A program made the position numbers and the translations under genes. Of a stretch of DNA of 64,000 nucleotides, positions 7,001-17,300 are shown piece by piece; the stretch's first letter is position 1, and each line of letters begins with the position of its first letter. The stretch is from Oscillospiraceae bacterium (lineage in GTDB: Bacteria > Bacillota > Clostridia > Oscillospirales > Ruminococcaceae): the NCBI GenBank assembly GCA_021199795.1, contig JAJQHJ010000009.1, positions 1 to 64,000 of the forward strand, given 5' to 3'. The notes under the pieces are model-generated. The model was not told the origin of the DNA, searched no databases, and worked only from the letters and a program-made list of their open reading frames with translations.

Positions 7001-8084
7001 TGCACTCAGAACAGATGAGGAAGCAATACTCAAGCTTCGGACTCTATATGAAAGTCGAGGCTATCAGGGCTACAAGATGAACGGCTTTGAAGAGTATGAC
7101 ATATATGCGCAGAATAAGGATTTCCTGGGCGGTGAAGCGGTTATAACTTTCACCGACACCGAGGGCAGGCTTATGGCTCTGAAACCGGATGTGACTATGT
7201 CAATTATCCGTTCAAGGACGGAGGAGGACGGCGTTACAGAAAAGCTCTATTATGATGAGAACGTCTGCCGGGTTTCGCATGATTCGCATCGGCTCAAGGA
7301 GATTTTGCAGTCAGGGCTTGAGTGCATAGGAAACATCGATTTATACAACACATGCGAAGTGGTCACCCTTGCCGCTGAGAGCCTTGGGCTGTTCGGGAGA
7401 AAATACATTCTCGACATTTCTCATATGGGGATCGTGACGGGACTTATAGATACTCTCCCGGTTTCTGAATCTCAGAGAAAAGAACTAACAAGGCTCATTG
7501 GCTCGAAGAATATTCACGGAATATCCGGTTTACTTTCCGGGATTTCGTGCGATGATGAGGCTAAAGAAAAGCTTTTAAAGCTGACGGAAATATCCGGTTC
7601 GCCAGATGAAGTTCTCCCCTCTCTCAGAGATATTTGCTCTAATACCCCTGCTGAAGACGGGCTCAGGGAGCTCAAAAGGGTTACAGAAACGCTCAGAGGC
7701 AGCGAGATTTTCGGAAGCCTGCGGTTTGATTTCTCGGTAGTTCAGGACATGAGCTACTATAACGGGATCGTTTTCCAGGGATTCATTGAGGGAATTCCGG
7801 AAAAGGTTCTGAGCGGAGGAAGATACGACCCATTACTTCGGAGAATCGGCAAGAACAAGGGTGCAATCGGGTTTGCATTGGATGTTGAGTCGCTTGAAAG
7901 GATTCTCGACACCAAGGATTCTCTTGATGCGGACATAGCTCTTGTGTATTCGGCTGAGGACGACGCCGCAGAAGTGGCTAAGCGTGCCGCAGAATTGTCT
8001 CAGAACGGTCAGCGGGTTCGGGTTCTCAACCAGATTCCGAAAAGAGCACGATTCGGCAAGGTAATCTATTTTAACGAAACTTGA
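6993..8084 (+). CDS. hisZ: ATP phosphoribosyltransferase regulatory subunit
   Basis: A histidyl-tRNA-synthetase paralogue required by the short form of HisG, with which it forms the first enzyme of histidine synthesis. The 363 residues carry the class II core (FLGGEAVITFTD, LKPDVTMSIIRS and, near residue 275, LSGGRYDPLLRR) but no anticodon-binding domain of full HisRS length. The start is GTG at 6993, overlapping the end of the YerC gene. It is followed after 10 bases by hisG. Confidence 0.93.
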   Translation: MNSALRTDEEAILKLRTLYESRGYQGYKMNGFEEYDIYAQNKDFLGGEAVITFTDTEGRLMALKPDVTMSIIRSRTEEDGVTEKLYYDENVCRVSHDSHRLKEILQSGLECIGNIDLYNTCEVVTLAAESLGLFGRKYILDISHMGIVTGLIDTLPVSESQRKELTRLIGSKNIHGISGLLSGISCDDEAKEKLLKLTEISGSPDEVLPSLRDICSNTPAEDGLRELKRVTETLRGSEIFGSLRFDFSVVQDMSYYNGIVFQGFIEGIPEKVLSGGRYDPLLRRIGKNKGAIGFALDVESLERILDTKDSLDADIALVYSAEDDAAEVAKRAAELSQNGQRVRVLNQIPKRARFGKVIYFNET

Positions 8085-8094
8085 GGAACGAAAT

Positions 8095-8727
8095 ATGATA
8101 AGTATAGCACTGCCCAAGGGACGTTTGGGCGAAAAAGCGTTGAAATTATTTCAGGAAGCCGGAATTATCCCGGATGGGGATATAGGATTCAGCTCAAGAA
8201 AACTGGTTCTTGAGCTTCCGGAATCGGGAGTCCGGTTCTTCTGGGTGAAGCCGTCGGACGTTGCGATATATGTTGAACGAGGAGCGGCGGACATTGGAAT
8301 CGTCGGAAAGGATATATTGACCGAATCGAATCCGGATGTTTACGAGGTTTTGGATCTCGGAATGGGCAAATGCAGGATGTGTGTTGCCGCTAAAAAAGAC
8401 TTCCGGGACAATCCGAACAGGACTTTAAGCGTTGCGACCAAGTTCCCCACTATTGCTTCCGAGTATTACGAGAGACAGTCACGAAGAATCGACGTTATCA
8501 AGCTGAACGGCTCGATTGAGCTGGCACCTATCTTAGGTCTTTCAGATGTAATCGTCGACATAGTCGAGACAGGAGACACTCTCAGAGAAAACGACCTTGA
8601 GGTTTTCGAGACTATATTTGAGATATCCGCAAGACTGATTCTCAACAAGTCGGCAGCGAAATTCAAAGCTGACGAAATCTCGGGAATCGTGTCGAAAATT
8701 TCGGAAATTATTGAGTCAGAGAGGTAG
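8095..8727 (+). CDS. hisG: ATP phosphoribosyltransferase, short form
   Basis: Catalyses the first committed step, ATP plus PRPP to phosphoribosyl-ATP. The 210 residues correspond to the short HisG without the C-terminal regulatory domain, which explains the presence of hisZ. Motifs are ALPKGRLGEKALKL at the start, ERGAADIGIVGKDIL in the middle, and VDIVETGDTLREN for PRPP binding. Confidence 0.96.
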   Translation: MISIALPKGRLGEKALKLFQEAGIIPDGDIGFSSRKLVLELPESGVRFFWVKPSDVAIYVERGAADIGIVGKDILTESNPDVYEVLDLGMGKCRMCVAAKKDFRDNPNRTLSVATKFPTIASEYYERQSRRIDVIKLNGSIELAPILGLSDVIVDIVETGDTLRENDLEVFETIFEISARLILNKSAAKFKADEISGIVSKISEIIESER

Positions 8728-8735
8728 ACAAAAGT

Positions 8736-10013
8736 ATGATAAAGATATATAATTACACAGAAGCCAATGCATCTGAAATATTTAAGAAACCGGTGGACAG
8801 CATGTCTGTTGCCGACACCGTTTCGGATATTATCGCGAATGTTAAAGCAAACGGCGACAAGACTCTGAAAGCGTATTCGCTCAAGTTTGACAAGACTGAA
8901 ATCAGCGATTTCAGAGTATCGGACGAAGAAATCGAGGAAGCCTATGCATCGGTTGAGCCGGAATTTGTTAGAATCCTCAATGAAGCGGCAGATAACATCC
9001 GCAACTTCCACAAGCACCAGCTGAGAAACTCGTTTGTCGTCTCTGAAAAGGACGGAATCGTCTGCGGGCAGAAGATTATACCGTTTGCTAAGGTTGGCTT
9101 ATACGTTCCCGGAGGAACTGCGGCTTATCCGTCTACTGTTCTTATGGATGCTGTTCCCGCGAAGCTTGCCGGGTGCCGGGAAATAGTCATGGTCACTCCC
9201 CCGGTGAAAGATGGCGGAATAAACAAGTATATTTTAGCCGCCGCAAAGATCGCAGGTATAGACAAGATATATAAAGTCGGAGGAGCTCAGGCTGTTGCGG
9301 CACTTGCATACGGAACCGAATCAATATCGAGAGTCGACAAGATTGTCGGACCCGGAAATGCGTTTGTGGCTGAAGCAAAAAGGCAGGTTTACGGCGAGGT
9401 TGCAATTGACATGATTGCAGGTCCGAGCGACATTCTGGTCGTTGCGGACGATAAGAGCAATCCTAGATTCGTTGCGGCTGACCTCCTTTCACAGGCGGAG
9501 CACGACAGAATGGCGAGTGCAGTTCTGGTTACAGATTCAGAAGAGCTTGCAAAGTCGGTTCAGGCGGAGATAGAAGTACAGCTTGCGAGACTTCCAAGAG
9601 AAGAGATTGCAAGGGCTTCTATTGAAAGCAACGGAAAGATTATAATCACCAAGGATATTTCCGAGGCAATAGAGGTTGCGAACCTGATAGCACCTGAGCA
9701 CATTGAGCTCTGCCTCGATAATCCGTTTGACGTCCTCGATAGAGTGAAGAATGCAGGCTCAATCTTTATGGGAAGATACTGCCCGGAGGCTTTGGGAGAC
9801 TACCTGAGCGGAGCTAACCACACGCTTCCGACCAATGGTTCTGCAAGATTCTCCTCTCCCCTTTCTGTTGACGACTTTGTCAAGAAGTCGCAGTTCACCT
9901 ACTACACAAAAGAGGCTTTCGAGAAAGTGTACGGCGACGTCGCCTACTTTGCGGAAAAAGAAGGCTTGCAGGCTCATGCGAAGAGTGCATTAATCAGATT
10001 TGAAGAGATTTGA
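8736..10013 (+). CDS. hisD: histidinol dehydrogenase
   Basis: Oxidises L-histidinol to L-histidine in two NAD-dependent steps using zinc. The 425-residue protein has VGGAQAVAALAYGTESI, IAGPSDILVVAD, the LLSQAEHD segment with the Gln and His metal ligands, and GDYLSGANHTLPTNG near the C-terminus. It lies 8 bases after hisG and 11 bases before hisC. Confidence 0.97.
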   Translation: MIKIYNYTEANASEIFKKPVDSMSVADTVSDIIANVKANGDKTLKAYSLKFDKTEISDFRVSDEEIEEAYASVEPEFVRILNEAADNIRNFHKHQLRNSFVVSEKDGIVCGQKIIPFAKVGLYVPGGTAAYPSTVLMDAVPAKLAGCREIVMVTPPVKDGGINKYILAAAKIAGIDKIYKVGGAQAVAALAYGTESISRVDKIVGPGNAFVAEAKRQVYGEVAIDMIAGPSDILVVADDKSNPRFVAADLLSQAEHDRMASAVLVTDSEELAKSVQAEIEVQLARLPREEIARASIESNGKIIITKDISEAIEVANLIAPEHIELCLDNPFDVLDRVKNAGSIFMGRYCPEALGDYLSGANHTLPTNGSARFSSPLSVDDFVKKSQFTYYTKEAFEKVYGDVAYFAEKEGLQAHAKSALIRFEEI

Positions 10014-10024
10014 CGGGAGTTTTT

Positions 10025-11089
10025 ATGAATAACTTTCTTATATCCAAATACAAAGACGTTGAGCCCTATGTTCCCGGCGAGCAGCCGAGGGATAAAAAGT
10101 ACATAAAGTTCAACACAAACGAATCTCCATATCCTCCATCGGAGGCAGTTCTAAGGGCAGTCAAGGAATCAGCCAGGAGCCTGCAGCTCTATCCTGACCC
10201 GGCTTGCAGGGATTTGAAAGCCGCACTTGCCGGAAGCTTAGGACTTGAGCCTGAGAACATTCTCCCGACTAACGGCTCGGATGAGGTTTTGAGTCTCAGT
10301 TTCATGGCGTATGCCCACGACGAGAAACCAGCTTACTATGCGGATGTCACCTATGGCTTCTATGATGTTCTGAGCGGACTGTTTAATGTAAAGGCGAATC
10401 ACTTTTCACTGTGTGATGACTTTACAATCGATATTGAGCAGTATTGCGAGCTGGATTCCGGGCTTATAGTGATTGCGAATCCGAATGCGCCTACCGGAAT
10501 TGCTATCGGCGTTGATGAGATTGAGAAGATATGCAAAGAAAGCCCCAATTGCGTAGTTCTTATCGACGAGGCTTATGTTGAATTTGGTGCTGAGAGCTGC
10601 GTTGGGCTCGTTGCGAAATATCCGAATCTGATTGTTTCGAGGACTTATTCAAAGTCGATGTCCTTAGCAGGCGCAAGGCTTGGTTATGCAATTGCAAATA
10701 ATGACAGGATAACTGAGCTTGAGACGCTAAAGTATACCTTGAATCCATATTCTGTTAACAGAACTGCACTTGCAGCTGGTGTTTCGACTATTGAGGACAT
10801 AGAGTACTATAGAAATAACTGCAAACTTGTTGCGGACACAAGAGACAAGACAGCTGAGAAGCTGAGAAGCCTTGGATTTGAGCTTACTGATTCAAAAACC
10901 AACTTTGTATTTTGCAGGCATCCAGGCGTAGAAGCTTCGGAGCTTTCGGATAAGCTCCGTCAGGCTGGAATACTTGTCAGACACTTTACCGGTGAGAGAA
11001 CCAACGACTGGCTCAGAATAAGCATCGGGACTCCGGAAGACATGTCGGCACTCACTGATACTCTTGAAAAAATACTGAACGGAGGCTAA
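10025..11089 (+). CDS. hisC: histidinol-phosphate aminotransferase
   Basis: A PLP enzyme converting imidazole acetol-phosphate to histidinol phosphate with glutamate. It shows FNTNESPYPPS near the start, ANPNAPTGI, IDEAYVEF, and SRTYSKSMSLAGARLGYA with the Schiff-base lysine. ATG 10025 is chosen because CGGGAG precedes it; the in-frame TTG at 10010 overlaps the hisD stop. Length is 354 residues, normal for the family. Confidence 0.95.
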   Translation: MNNFLISKYKDVEPYVPGEQPRDKKYIKFNTNESPYPPSEAVLRAVKESARSLQLYPDPACRDLKAALAGSLGLEPENILPTNGSDEVLSLSFMAYAHDEKPAYYADVTYGFYDVLSGLFNVKANHFSLCDDFTIDIEQYCELDSGLIVIANPNAPTGIAIGVDEIEKICKESPNCVVLIDEAYVEFGAESCVGLVAKYPNLIVSRTYSKSMSLAGARLGYAIANNDRITELETLKYTLNPYSVNRTALAAGVSTIEDIEYYRNNCKLVADTRDKTAEKLRSLGFELTDSKTNFVFCRHPGVEASELSDKLRQAGILVRHFTGERTNDWLRISIGTPEDMSALTDTLEKILNGG

Positions 11090-11091
11090 TT

Positions 11092-11679
11092 ATGAGAGAA
11101 GCTACAATTGAAAGAAAGACCGCTGAGACGGACATCAAGCTGTATCTGAATATAGATGCACCTGGCGATTCTGAAATTGACACCGGCTGCGGATTTTTGG
11201 ATCACATGCTGACATTACTTGCGAAGCACTCCGGATTCAGCCTCAAGGTTAAATGTAAAGGCGATGTGCTTGTCGACTATCACCACACGGTTGAGGATAT
11301 CGGCATCTGCCTGGGACTTGCTTTAAAAGAAGCTCTCGGAGATATGGCTGGCATCACCCGCTACGGATGGGCTGTTATTCCTATGGATGAAGCGTTAGTC
11401 TTGACTTCTATAGACATTTCGGGAAGAGCATACCTGGCTTGTCAGCTGGATATTCCAACTCAGAAAGTCGGGGATTTCGACACTGAGCTCTGTGAGGAGT
11501 TTATGGCGGCTCTCTCAAGAAGTGCCGGGCTGACTCTTCACATAAGGCAATTAGATGGCAGAAACAGTCACCACATTATAGAGTGCACTTTCAAGTGTCT
11601 GGCAAAGAGTCTTAAAACGGCGGTTTCGATTGACCCCAAGTCTATGGGTGCGGTGCCGTCAACAAAGGGAGTAATTTAA
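11092..11679 (+). CDS. hisB: imidazoleglycerol-phosphate dehydratase
   Basis: Dehydrates imidazole glycerol phosphate. The 195-residue monofunctional form has the manganese-binding motifs GCGFLDHMLTLLAKHSG, DYHHTVEDIGI and NSHHIIECTFKCLAKSL. No phosphatase domain is fused; that activity is supplied by the PHP-type hisK at the operon end. Confidence 0.97.
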   Translation: MREATIERKTAETDIKLYLNIDAPGDSEIDTGCGFLDHMLTLLAKHSGFSLKVKCKGDVLVDYHHTVEDIGICLGLALKEALGDMAGITRYGWAVIPMDEALVLTSIDISGRAYLACQLDIPTQKVGDFDTELCEEFMAALSRSAGLTLHIRQLDGRNSHHIIECTFKCLAKSLKTAVSIDPKSMGAVPSTKGVI

Positions 11680-12303
11680 TTGGGAGCTAGTACAGTTATA
11701 ATTGACTATGGCGTCGGAAACCTCTTTTCCCTGTCGATGGGGCTCAGGAAAATCGGAGAAAATGCTGAAATCACAGCTGATGTCGAAAAAATAAAAAATG
11801 CCACCCGGCTCATCCTCCCCGGCGTAGGGGCTTTTGAGGGTGCGGCGAATAAGCTTCGTGATACAGGGCTTGCAGATTTGATTAAATCAGAGACTGCGAA
11901 CGGCAAGCCGCTCTTGGGCATATGCCTTGGGATGCAGCTGCTGTTTGATGAGAGCTATGAGTACGGTCTGCACAAGGGTCTCGGGCTGATCCCTGGCAAG
12001 GTTGTGCCGCTCAAGGGATACGTCGACGAAAGCCTCAAGATTCCGCACATCGGTTGGAATTCGCTTGAAATAACAAAGCCTGAGTGCCCCATCTTCAAGT
12101 ATAGCGAGAATGGCGACCACGTTTACTTTGTCCATTCGTTCTATGCTACTGAGTGCGAAGCTGACACTGCTGCTATCACCGAATATTCGAGAACTGTTAC
12201 GGCGACGGTATGGAAAGACAACGTCTATGGCTGCCAGTTCCATCCGGAAAAGAGCGGAGAAAAGGGGCTCAAAATTCTCAAGGCTTTCTGCGAGCTGAGT
12301 TAG
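11680..12303 (+). CDS. hisH: imidazole glycerol phosphate synthase, glutaminase subunit
   Basis: Provides ammonia from glutamine to HisF. The 207-residue class I amidotransferase has the nucleophile elbow GICLGMQLLF and the catalytic FHPEKS near residue 190. It starts with TTG directly after the hisB stop; AAAGGGA lies 11 bases upstream and the conserved VIIDYGVGN follows, so the start is well supported. Confidence 0.96.
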   Translation: MGASTVIIDYGVGNLFSLSMGLRKIGENAEITADVEKIKNATRLILPGVGAFEGAANKLRDTGLADLIKSETANGKPLLGICLGMQLLFDESYEYGLHKGLGLIPGKVVPLKGYVDESLKIPHIGWNSLEITKPECPIFKYSENGDHVYFVHSFYATECEADTAAITEYSRTVTATVWKDNVYGCQFHPEKSGEKGLKILKAFCELS

Positions 12304-12315
12304 AGAGGTTTTAGT

Positions 12316-13029
12316 ATGAAGATTTATCCGGCTGTTGATATCCTGGGCGGTAAAGCTGTCCGGCTTTACAAGGGAGATTATTCGGAAAAGACGGACTATG
12401 GCGACCCGGTCGAGGCGGCTATGAGGCTTAAAGAGCTTGGTGCCGAATACCTCCACATCGTGGATCTCGACGGCGCAAAGAGTGGAGATACTCCGAATTT
12501 AGGCATCATTTCAGAGATTGCAAAGAAAACAGGAATATTTGTCGAGGTTGGCGGAGGAATCCGGTCGATGGAGACTGTGGAGAAATACCTAAGTCATGGG
12601 CTCAGCAGAGTTATAATTGGCACCGCAGCTGTTACCGACAGAGAGTTCTTATGTAAAGCTGTTTCACGTTACGGTGATAAAATTGCGGTCGGTGCTGATA
12701 TACTGGATGGAAGCGTCAGGATTTCCGGATGGCTTTCTGACAGCGGCATTTCTATCAGCGATTTCATGAAAGATATGCAGAATGTTGGTGTAAAAACGGT
12801 CATCTGCACTGACATTTCTAAGGACGGTGCACTCAAAGGAACGAATATCGCCCTCTATGAAGAGCTATGCCGGAAGTTTCCGGATATAGAAATAGTGGCT
12901 TCCGGAGGAGTTACCAGAATTGAAGAGATTTCGGATTTGAAGAAAGCCGGAGCCTCGGGTGCTATCATCGGAAAAGCGTACTACACAGGACTTATCGACA
13001 TTGCAAGAGCAATTGAGGTGGCAAGATGA
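12316..13029 (+). CDS. hisA: ProFAR isomerase
   Basis: A (beta/alpha)8 barrel isomerising ProFAR to PRFAR. The 237 residues contain [18 protein letters not shown] with the catalytic Asp, [15 protein letters not shown] and the phosphate-binding [11 protein letters not shown]. It overlaps hisF by 4 bases (ATGA). Confidence 0.96.
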   Translation: MKIYPAVDILGGKAVRLYKGDYSEKTDYGDPVEAAMRLKELGAEYLHIVDLDGAKSGDTPNLGIISEIAKKTGIFVEVGGGIRSMETVEKYLSHGLSRVIIGTAAVTDREFLCKAVSRYGDKIAVGADILDGSVRISGWLSDSGISISDFMKDMQNVGVKTVICTDISKDGALKGTNIALYEELCRKFPDIEIVASGGVTRIEEISDLKKAGASGAIIGKAYYTGLIDIARAIEVAR

Positions 13030-13784
13030 TTACGAAAAGAATTATCCCCTGCCTGGACGTCAAGAATGGCAGGGTTGTAAAAGGAACGAAATTTGAGGGG
13101 CTTGAGGACGTATCCGATCCGGTCTCGCTGGCTGAATTCTACTCAAGTTCCGGTGCTGACGAGCTGGTCTTCTATGACATTACGGCTTCGAGCGATGGCA
13201 GACGACTTATCTGGGATGTTCTCAGAAAGACTGCGGAGAATGTTTTCATTCCGCTGACTGTCGGCGGTGGCATCAACAGCATAGACGACTTCGACATGGC
13301 TCTTAAGTGCGGTGCGGACAAGGTAAGCGTAAATTCGGGTGCTATTGCGAATCCTGAGCTTATCCGTGAAGCCTCGGAGCTTTACGGGTCGCAGTGCGTG
13401 GTTCTGAGCATCGATGCGAAGAGAACGGAAAGCGGCTTCACCGTTTTCACCAAGGGAAACAGGGTGAGAACCGAGCTTGATGCGGTTGAGTGGGCTAAGT
13501 ACGGCGAGAGCCTGGGTGCGGGAGAAATAGTCCTGAACTCTATTGACACTGATGGTGTAAAAGATGGATTCGATCTCGAAATGCTCAAAGCGGTTTCGGA
13601 TGCTGTGAGCATACCTGTCATCGCTTCGGGCGGTGCCGGGAAGAAAGAGGACTTCCTTGAGCTGTTCAAAACACTTGACAAGGTCGATGCCGGACTGGCG
13701 GCTTCTGTATTCCACTTTGGGACGATTGATATCAAGGATTTAAAGAAATATCTTGCCGAAAACGGCGTAAATATGAGGATTTAG
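13026..13784 (+). CDS. hisF: imidazole glycerol phosphate synthase, cyclase subunit
   Basis: Forms the imidazole ring together with HisH. The 252-residue barrel has [20 protein letters not shown] with the catalytic Asp, [25 protein letters not shown] and [11 protein letters not shown]. Confidence 0.97.
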   Translation: MITKRIIPCLDVKNGRVVKGTKFEGLEDVSDPVSLAEFYSSSGADELVFYDITASSDGRRLIWDVLRKTAENVFIPLTVGGGINSIDDFDMALKCGADKVSVNSGAIANPELIREASELYGSQCVVLSIDAKRTESGFTVFTKGNRVRTELDAVEWAKYGESLGAGEIVLNSIDTDGVKDGFDLEMLKAVSDAVSIPVIASGGAGKKEDFLELFKTLDKVDAGLAASVFHFGTIDIKDLKKYLAENGVNMRI

Positions 13785-13793
13785 GAGATTATC

Positions 13794-14456
13794 ATGCTTA
13801 ATATAGACGAACTTAAATTTGACGAAAAGGGGCTTATCCCTGCAATTGTGGTGGATGCAAAGTCTGGCAAGGTGTTGACCTTGGCATACATGAACAGAGA
13901 AAGCCTTGGAATTTCAATGGAAAAAGGGCTCACCTGCTTCTGGTCACGTTCTCGGGCTGAGCTCTGGCTCAAGGGCGAGACAAGCGGAAATTATCAGCAC
14001 ATTGTGAGTATCACTGCCGACTGTGACAGGGACGCTTTGGTTGTCTCTGTTGAAAAGGACGGTCCTGCCTGCCATATGGGGACTGAGAGCTGCTTTAACG
14101 ACAAGGTTTTCCAGTCAGAAACGCTCTCGGATTTCAGCTATTCTGAGCTTTATGACCAGATTTCAGGCAGAAAGGATTCCCCGAAAGAGGGCTCCTACAC
14201 CACATACCTATTCGACAAAGGTCTTGACAAGATTTTAAAGAAAGTCGGCGAGGAGTGCACGGAGGTCATTATCGCAGGCAAGGCTGAGGACAAGAGGGAG
14301 ACAGTCTACGAGATTTCCGACCTTATATATCACCTGTTCGTTCTGATGGTGGAGAGTGGAATCAGCCTGGATGACATCTGGGACGAGCTTTCCAGCCGCC
14401 ACGTCAAGGACAGTCTGGTTGTCGACAAAAAGGTCAAGCAGGAGAAGATGGTATGA
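13794..14456 (+). CDS. hisI: bifunctional PR-AMP cyclohydrolase / PR-ATP pyrophosphatase
   Basis: Carries out steps two and three of the pathway. Residues about 1-105 are the cyclohydrolase ([36 protein letters not shown] with the zinc-binding cysteines). Residues about 120-215 are the MazG-like pyrophosphatase ([28 protein letters not shown]). The fused HisIE form is 220 residues. It overlaps the next gene by 4 bases. Confidence 0.96.
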   Translation: MLNIDELKFDEKGLIPAIVVDAKSGKVLTLAYMNRESLGISMEKGLTCFWSRSRAELWLKGETSGNYQHIVSITADCDRDALVVSVEKDGPACHMGTESCFNDKVFQSETLSDFSYSELYDQISGRKDSPKEGSYTTYLFDKGLDKILKKVGEECTEVIIAGKAEDKRETVYEISDLIYHLFVLMVESGISLDDIWDELSSRHVKDSLVVDKKVKQEKMV

Positions 14457-15271
14457 CGTTCCCAAGGCAGAACCTACATACCCACTGCACTTTCTGTGAC
14501 GGCAAGGACGAGCCGGAAGAGGGTGTGGAAGAGGCTCTTAGGCTCGGGATGACTTCGCTTGGATTCTCCTCACATAGTTTCACCGGGAATCCGAAAGTCG
14601 ACGGCATGAGCGATGAGCGAGGGTATATCGACTGCATCAGGGCTCTGAAAGAGAAATATTGCGACCAAATCAAGATATACTTAGGTGTGGAGCGGGACTG
14701 CTTCACGGAGATTTCCGGGCTTGAGGGCGAATACGACTACAAAATCGGGTCGGTGCACTATCTCAAGATTGGCGATGAGTATGAAGCAGTCGACTGGTCT
14801 CGGGATAGGCTCAGGAACACCTGCGAGAAGTACTTTGATGGCGATATGACGAAGCTTTGCGAAGCTTATTTTGAGCTTGAAAGCAATGTAGTTAGTATGA
14901 CCAACTGCCAGATTATCGGGCATTTTGATCTTGTGACGCTGTTCAGCGGTATCGATGACACCAATTCCGAAAACAGGAGATTTGTTGATGCCGAAATGTC
15001 GGCTCTGGATGAGCTTTTAAAAACCGATGCTATATTTGAAGTGAACACCGGCGCGATGGCGAGAGGGTACAGAAATATACCCTACCCGTCTGAAAGGTGT
15101 CTTAAGCGAATCAGAGAGAAGAACGGCAGAGTTATAATCTCGTCTGACTGCCACGACCGCTCGAAGCTTCTTTTCGGATTCGATATGGCGGCGGGGCTTC
15201 TCCAGAAATGCGGATTCAAGGAAGTATACATTCTGACTGACCAAGGGTTCAAGCCGGTCGGTCTTTCATAA
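14453..15271 (+). CDS. hisK: histidinol-phosphatase, PHP family
   Basis: Removes phosphate from histidinol phosphate. The 272 residues have the PHP metal motifs [46 protein letters not shown] and SSDCHD. Coupling to hisIE by an ATGA overlap and the lack of another phosphatase in the operon support the assignment. Confidence 0.93.
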   Translation: MTFPRQNLHTHCTFCDGKDEPEEGVEEALRLGMTSLGFSSHSFTGNPKVDGMSDERGYIDCIRALKEKYCDQIKIYLGVERDCFTEISGLEGEYDYKIGSVHYLKIGDEYEAVDWSRDRLRNTCEKYFDGDMTKLCEAYFELESNVVSMTNCQIIGHFDLVTLFSGIDDTNSENRRFVDAEMSALDELLKTDAIFEVNTGAMARGYRNIPYPSERCLKRIREKNGRVIISSDCHDRSKLLFGFDMAAGLLQKCGFKEVYILTDQGFKPVGLS

Positions 15272-15287
15272 GAAAGGAACCTTAAGT

Positions 15288-16295
15288 ATGAGTAAATTTA
15301 TTATTCCTGCGGACTACACCAGCAGTCTCACGCCTTATGAGACTCAGACGGCGATCGGGCTCATCAAGAGAAGCTTTGAGATAAGCCTTTGCCAGGCTCT
15401 TAACCTGAAACGTGCCTCAGCTCCACTGTTTGTCGACAACATGCGTGGTCTTAATGACGACCTCAATGGCGTTGAGAGACCGGTTTCGTTTGAAATCAAG
15501 GAGACCGGTGAGAATGCCGAGGTTGTTCATTCACTTGCAAAGTGGAAGAGGCTTGCCTTGAAAGAATATGGCTTCCACGAGGGCGAGGGCATCTATACCG
15601 ACATGAACGCTATCAGGCGTGATGAGAAACTCGACAACCTCCACTCGGTCTATGTCGACCAGTGGGACTGGGAGAGAATTATAACCCGGGATGACAGAAA
15701 TTTAGATTTTCTCAAAGGAATTGTCCAGAAGATTGTCGACTGCGTTGTCGACACCTCTGAAATTGTCACAAAGGTCTATCCGAATGTCCGGTGCCGTCTT
15801 TCAAGAAATGTCTCGTTTGTGACGGCTCAGGAGCTTGAGGACATGTTCCCGGAGCTCACTCCGAAAGAACGTGAAAATGAGTATCTGAAGATCCACAAGA
15901 CTGCCTTTATCATCGGCATCGGCGACACATTGAAGTCAGGCACAAAGCACGACGGTAGAGCTCCCGACTATGACGACTGGAGCCTGAACGGCGACATTCT
16001 CATGTGGAACGAGGTTTTGGACTGTGCTTTCGAGCTCTCGTCGATGGGAATAAGAGTTGATGCGGATTCACTTAAGGCTCAGCTCAAGAAAGCCGGCTGC
16101 GAATGGCGGTCGGGACTCGAGTTCCACAAGATGCTTCTTAATAATGAGCTGCCACTCACCATCGGCGGAGGCATAGGTCAGTCAAGACTCTGTATGCTCC
16201 TCTTAGGCAAAGCCCACATCGGCGAGGTACAGGTTTCCATCTGGGACAAGGACAGCCTTGAAGCTGCCGAAAAAGCAGGTATCAAGCTGCTGTAA
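15288..16295 (+). CDS. asnA: aspartate-ammonia ligase (asparagine synthetase A)
   Basis: Makes asparagine from aspartate, ammonia and ATP. It belongs to the class II tRNA-synthetase-like AsnA family, with a length of 335 residues. Typical segments are SAPLFVDNMRGLNDDLNG, YTDMNAIRRDE, VYVDQWDWE and GGGIGQSRLCMLLL. It begins 16 bases after hisK with AGAAAGGAA upstream and shares the terminator, so it is probably cotranscribed with the his operon. Confidence 0.97.
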   Translation: MSKFIIPADYTSSLTPYETQTAIGLIKRSFEISLCQALNLKRASAPLFVDNMRGLNDDLNGVERPVSFEIKETGENAEVVHSLAKWKRLALKEYGFHEGEGIYTDMNAIRRDEKLDNLHSVYVDQWDWERIITRDDRNLDFLKGIVQKIVDCVVDTSEIVTKVYPNVRCRLSRNVSFVTAQELEDMFPELTPKERENEYLKIHKTAFIIGIGDTLKSGTKHDGRAPDYDDWSLNGDILMWNEVLDCAFELSSMGIRVDADSLKAQLKKAGCEWRSGLEFHKMLLNNELPLTIGGGIGQSRLCMLLLGKAHIGEVQVSIWDKDSLEAAEKAGIKLL

Positions 16296-16305
16296 AATGC
16301 TAATT

Positions 16306-16338
16306 AAAATCCCGTCCAAATTAATGGGCGGGATTTTT
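16306..16338 (+). terminator. terminator of the his-asnA operon
   Basis: AAAATCCCGTCC (16306-16317) pairs with GGGCGGGATTTT (16326-16337), 12 bp with one T-G pair, ending in a T-tract. Confidence 0.9.
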
Positions 16339-16386
16339 GTTTGCTCCTTGGCGATTTGCCAGGCGGCTTTATTTCTCCTTTTCAGA

Positions 16387-17160
16387 CTATGAGGCGGATG
16401 CTACATACTTCGTTACATCGTCAATGCCGGAAAGAATCTCATAATAATCCTCTTCCGATTCAACAGAGCTGTAGGCTTCAACCAGATTCTGAATATTGCG
16501 CTCGTACTCCCACTCGGCAATGGAACACACTATGTTATACTTGTACTCATTGTAGCATATCTTTGAAACAATTTCATCATGTATGTAGGTCTCACGCCAG
16601 ACCTCTTCAAATTCGTAGACATCACTTTGAGTTACGTAATAATATCCGTCGATAATCAGAAAGTCCACATCCTCGCCATATCCGTCCGGCAAAGATGTAC
16701 CGTCAGAACCTATTGCATACTCGGTACCGTCTGACAACACAAGAATATATTCATCTCCCCAATAATCGCCGTCAGGCACGACAGACCAGACAACGCTGGG
16801 AAGCTCGTCAATCTCCATTTCCTGGATTAATGCGACTATGCTTGCTGTTTGCTCCTCATCAAGAAGTGTCGGCTCGTCATAACCATAAAAGTCGTGTGTG
16901 ACATAGACAGAACAGCCATCAAAATCTGCACCGATAAGCGGATTGGCAGGGCTCTCAATGGTATAGGTTGCGAACGGTTCAGGGACTGTCTGATATATTG
17001 AGGATTCGTCCTCGGAAACAATTCCCTCGGATATGGCTTCCGCCGCAATATCAGAAACATCCCCGGCGATAACCTCATCCTCCACCAAGCTTTCACCCGC
17101 ACAGCCAGTTAAACTCAAAAATACAGCAAATATGGTGAGTATCAAAAGTGATCTTTTCAT
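16387..17160 (-). CDS. lipoprotein of unknown function
   Basis: A 257-residue precursor. Residues 1-20 form a lipoprotein signal with lipobox LTGC, then an acidic spacer (about 21-60) and a globular, Tyr/Asp/Glu-rich domain. I do not recognise the domain. The promoter is not of sigma-A type: a 30-base bipartite motif at 17205-17234 matches the one in front of the ECF sigma gene at 37942, so this lipoprotein is a likely member of that sigma regulon. AGGAGG lies 7 bases before ATG 17160. An envelope stress or sensing role is inference. Confidence 0.75.
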   Translation of the reverse strand: MKRSLLILTIFAVFLSLTGCAGESLVEDEVIAGDVSDIAAEAISEGIVSEDESSIYQTVPEPFATYTIESPANPLIGADFDGCSVYVTHDFYGYDEPTLLDEEQTASIVALIQEMEIDELPSVVWSVVPDGDYWGDEYILVLSDGTEYAIGSDGTSLPDGYGEDVDFLIIDGYYYVTQSDVYEFEEVWRETYIHDEIVSKICYNEYKYNIVCSIAEWEYERNIQNLVEAYSSVESEEDYYEILSGIDDVTKYVASAS

Positions 17161-17204
17161 ATGAATTCCTCCTTATTTTTGCAATAAAAATTGCTTTCTA
17201 TAGG

Positions 17205-17234
17205 TAATACACTTTAAGATGGCGGATTATTGCA
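17205..17234 (-). promoter_or_regulatory. putative ECF-sigma promoter of the lipoprotein gene
   Basis: Minus strand: TGCAATAATCCGCC, 9 variable bases, TGTATTA. All 21 non-spacer bases are identical to the motif at 37809-37838 upstream of the ECF sigma gene, whereas only 3 of 9 spacer bases agree. It ends 44 bases before the ATG. Confidence 0.75.
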
Positions 17235-17267
17235 TTGGGGAGAAAATATTTTTAAAATGATATCAAT

Positions 17268-17296
17268 AAAAAGCCCGACTTTGCATCGGGCTTTTT
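17268..17296 (-). terminator. terminator of the MutS-like operon
   Basis: AAAAAGCCCGA (17268-17278) pairs with TCGGGCTTTTT (17286-17296). It is symmetrical, but placed 5 bases past the leftward MutS-like gene. Confidence 0.9.
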
Positions 17297-17300
17297 GATA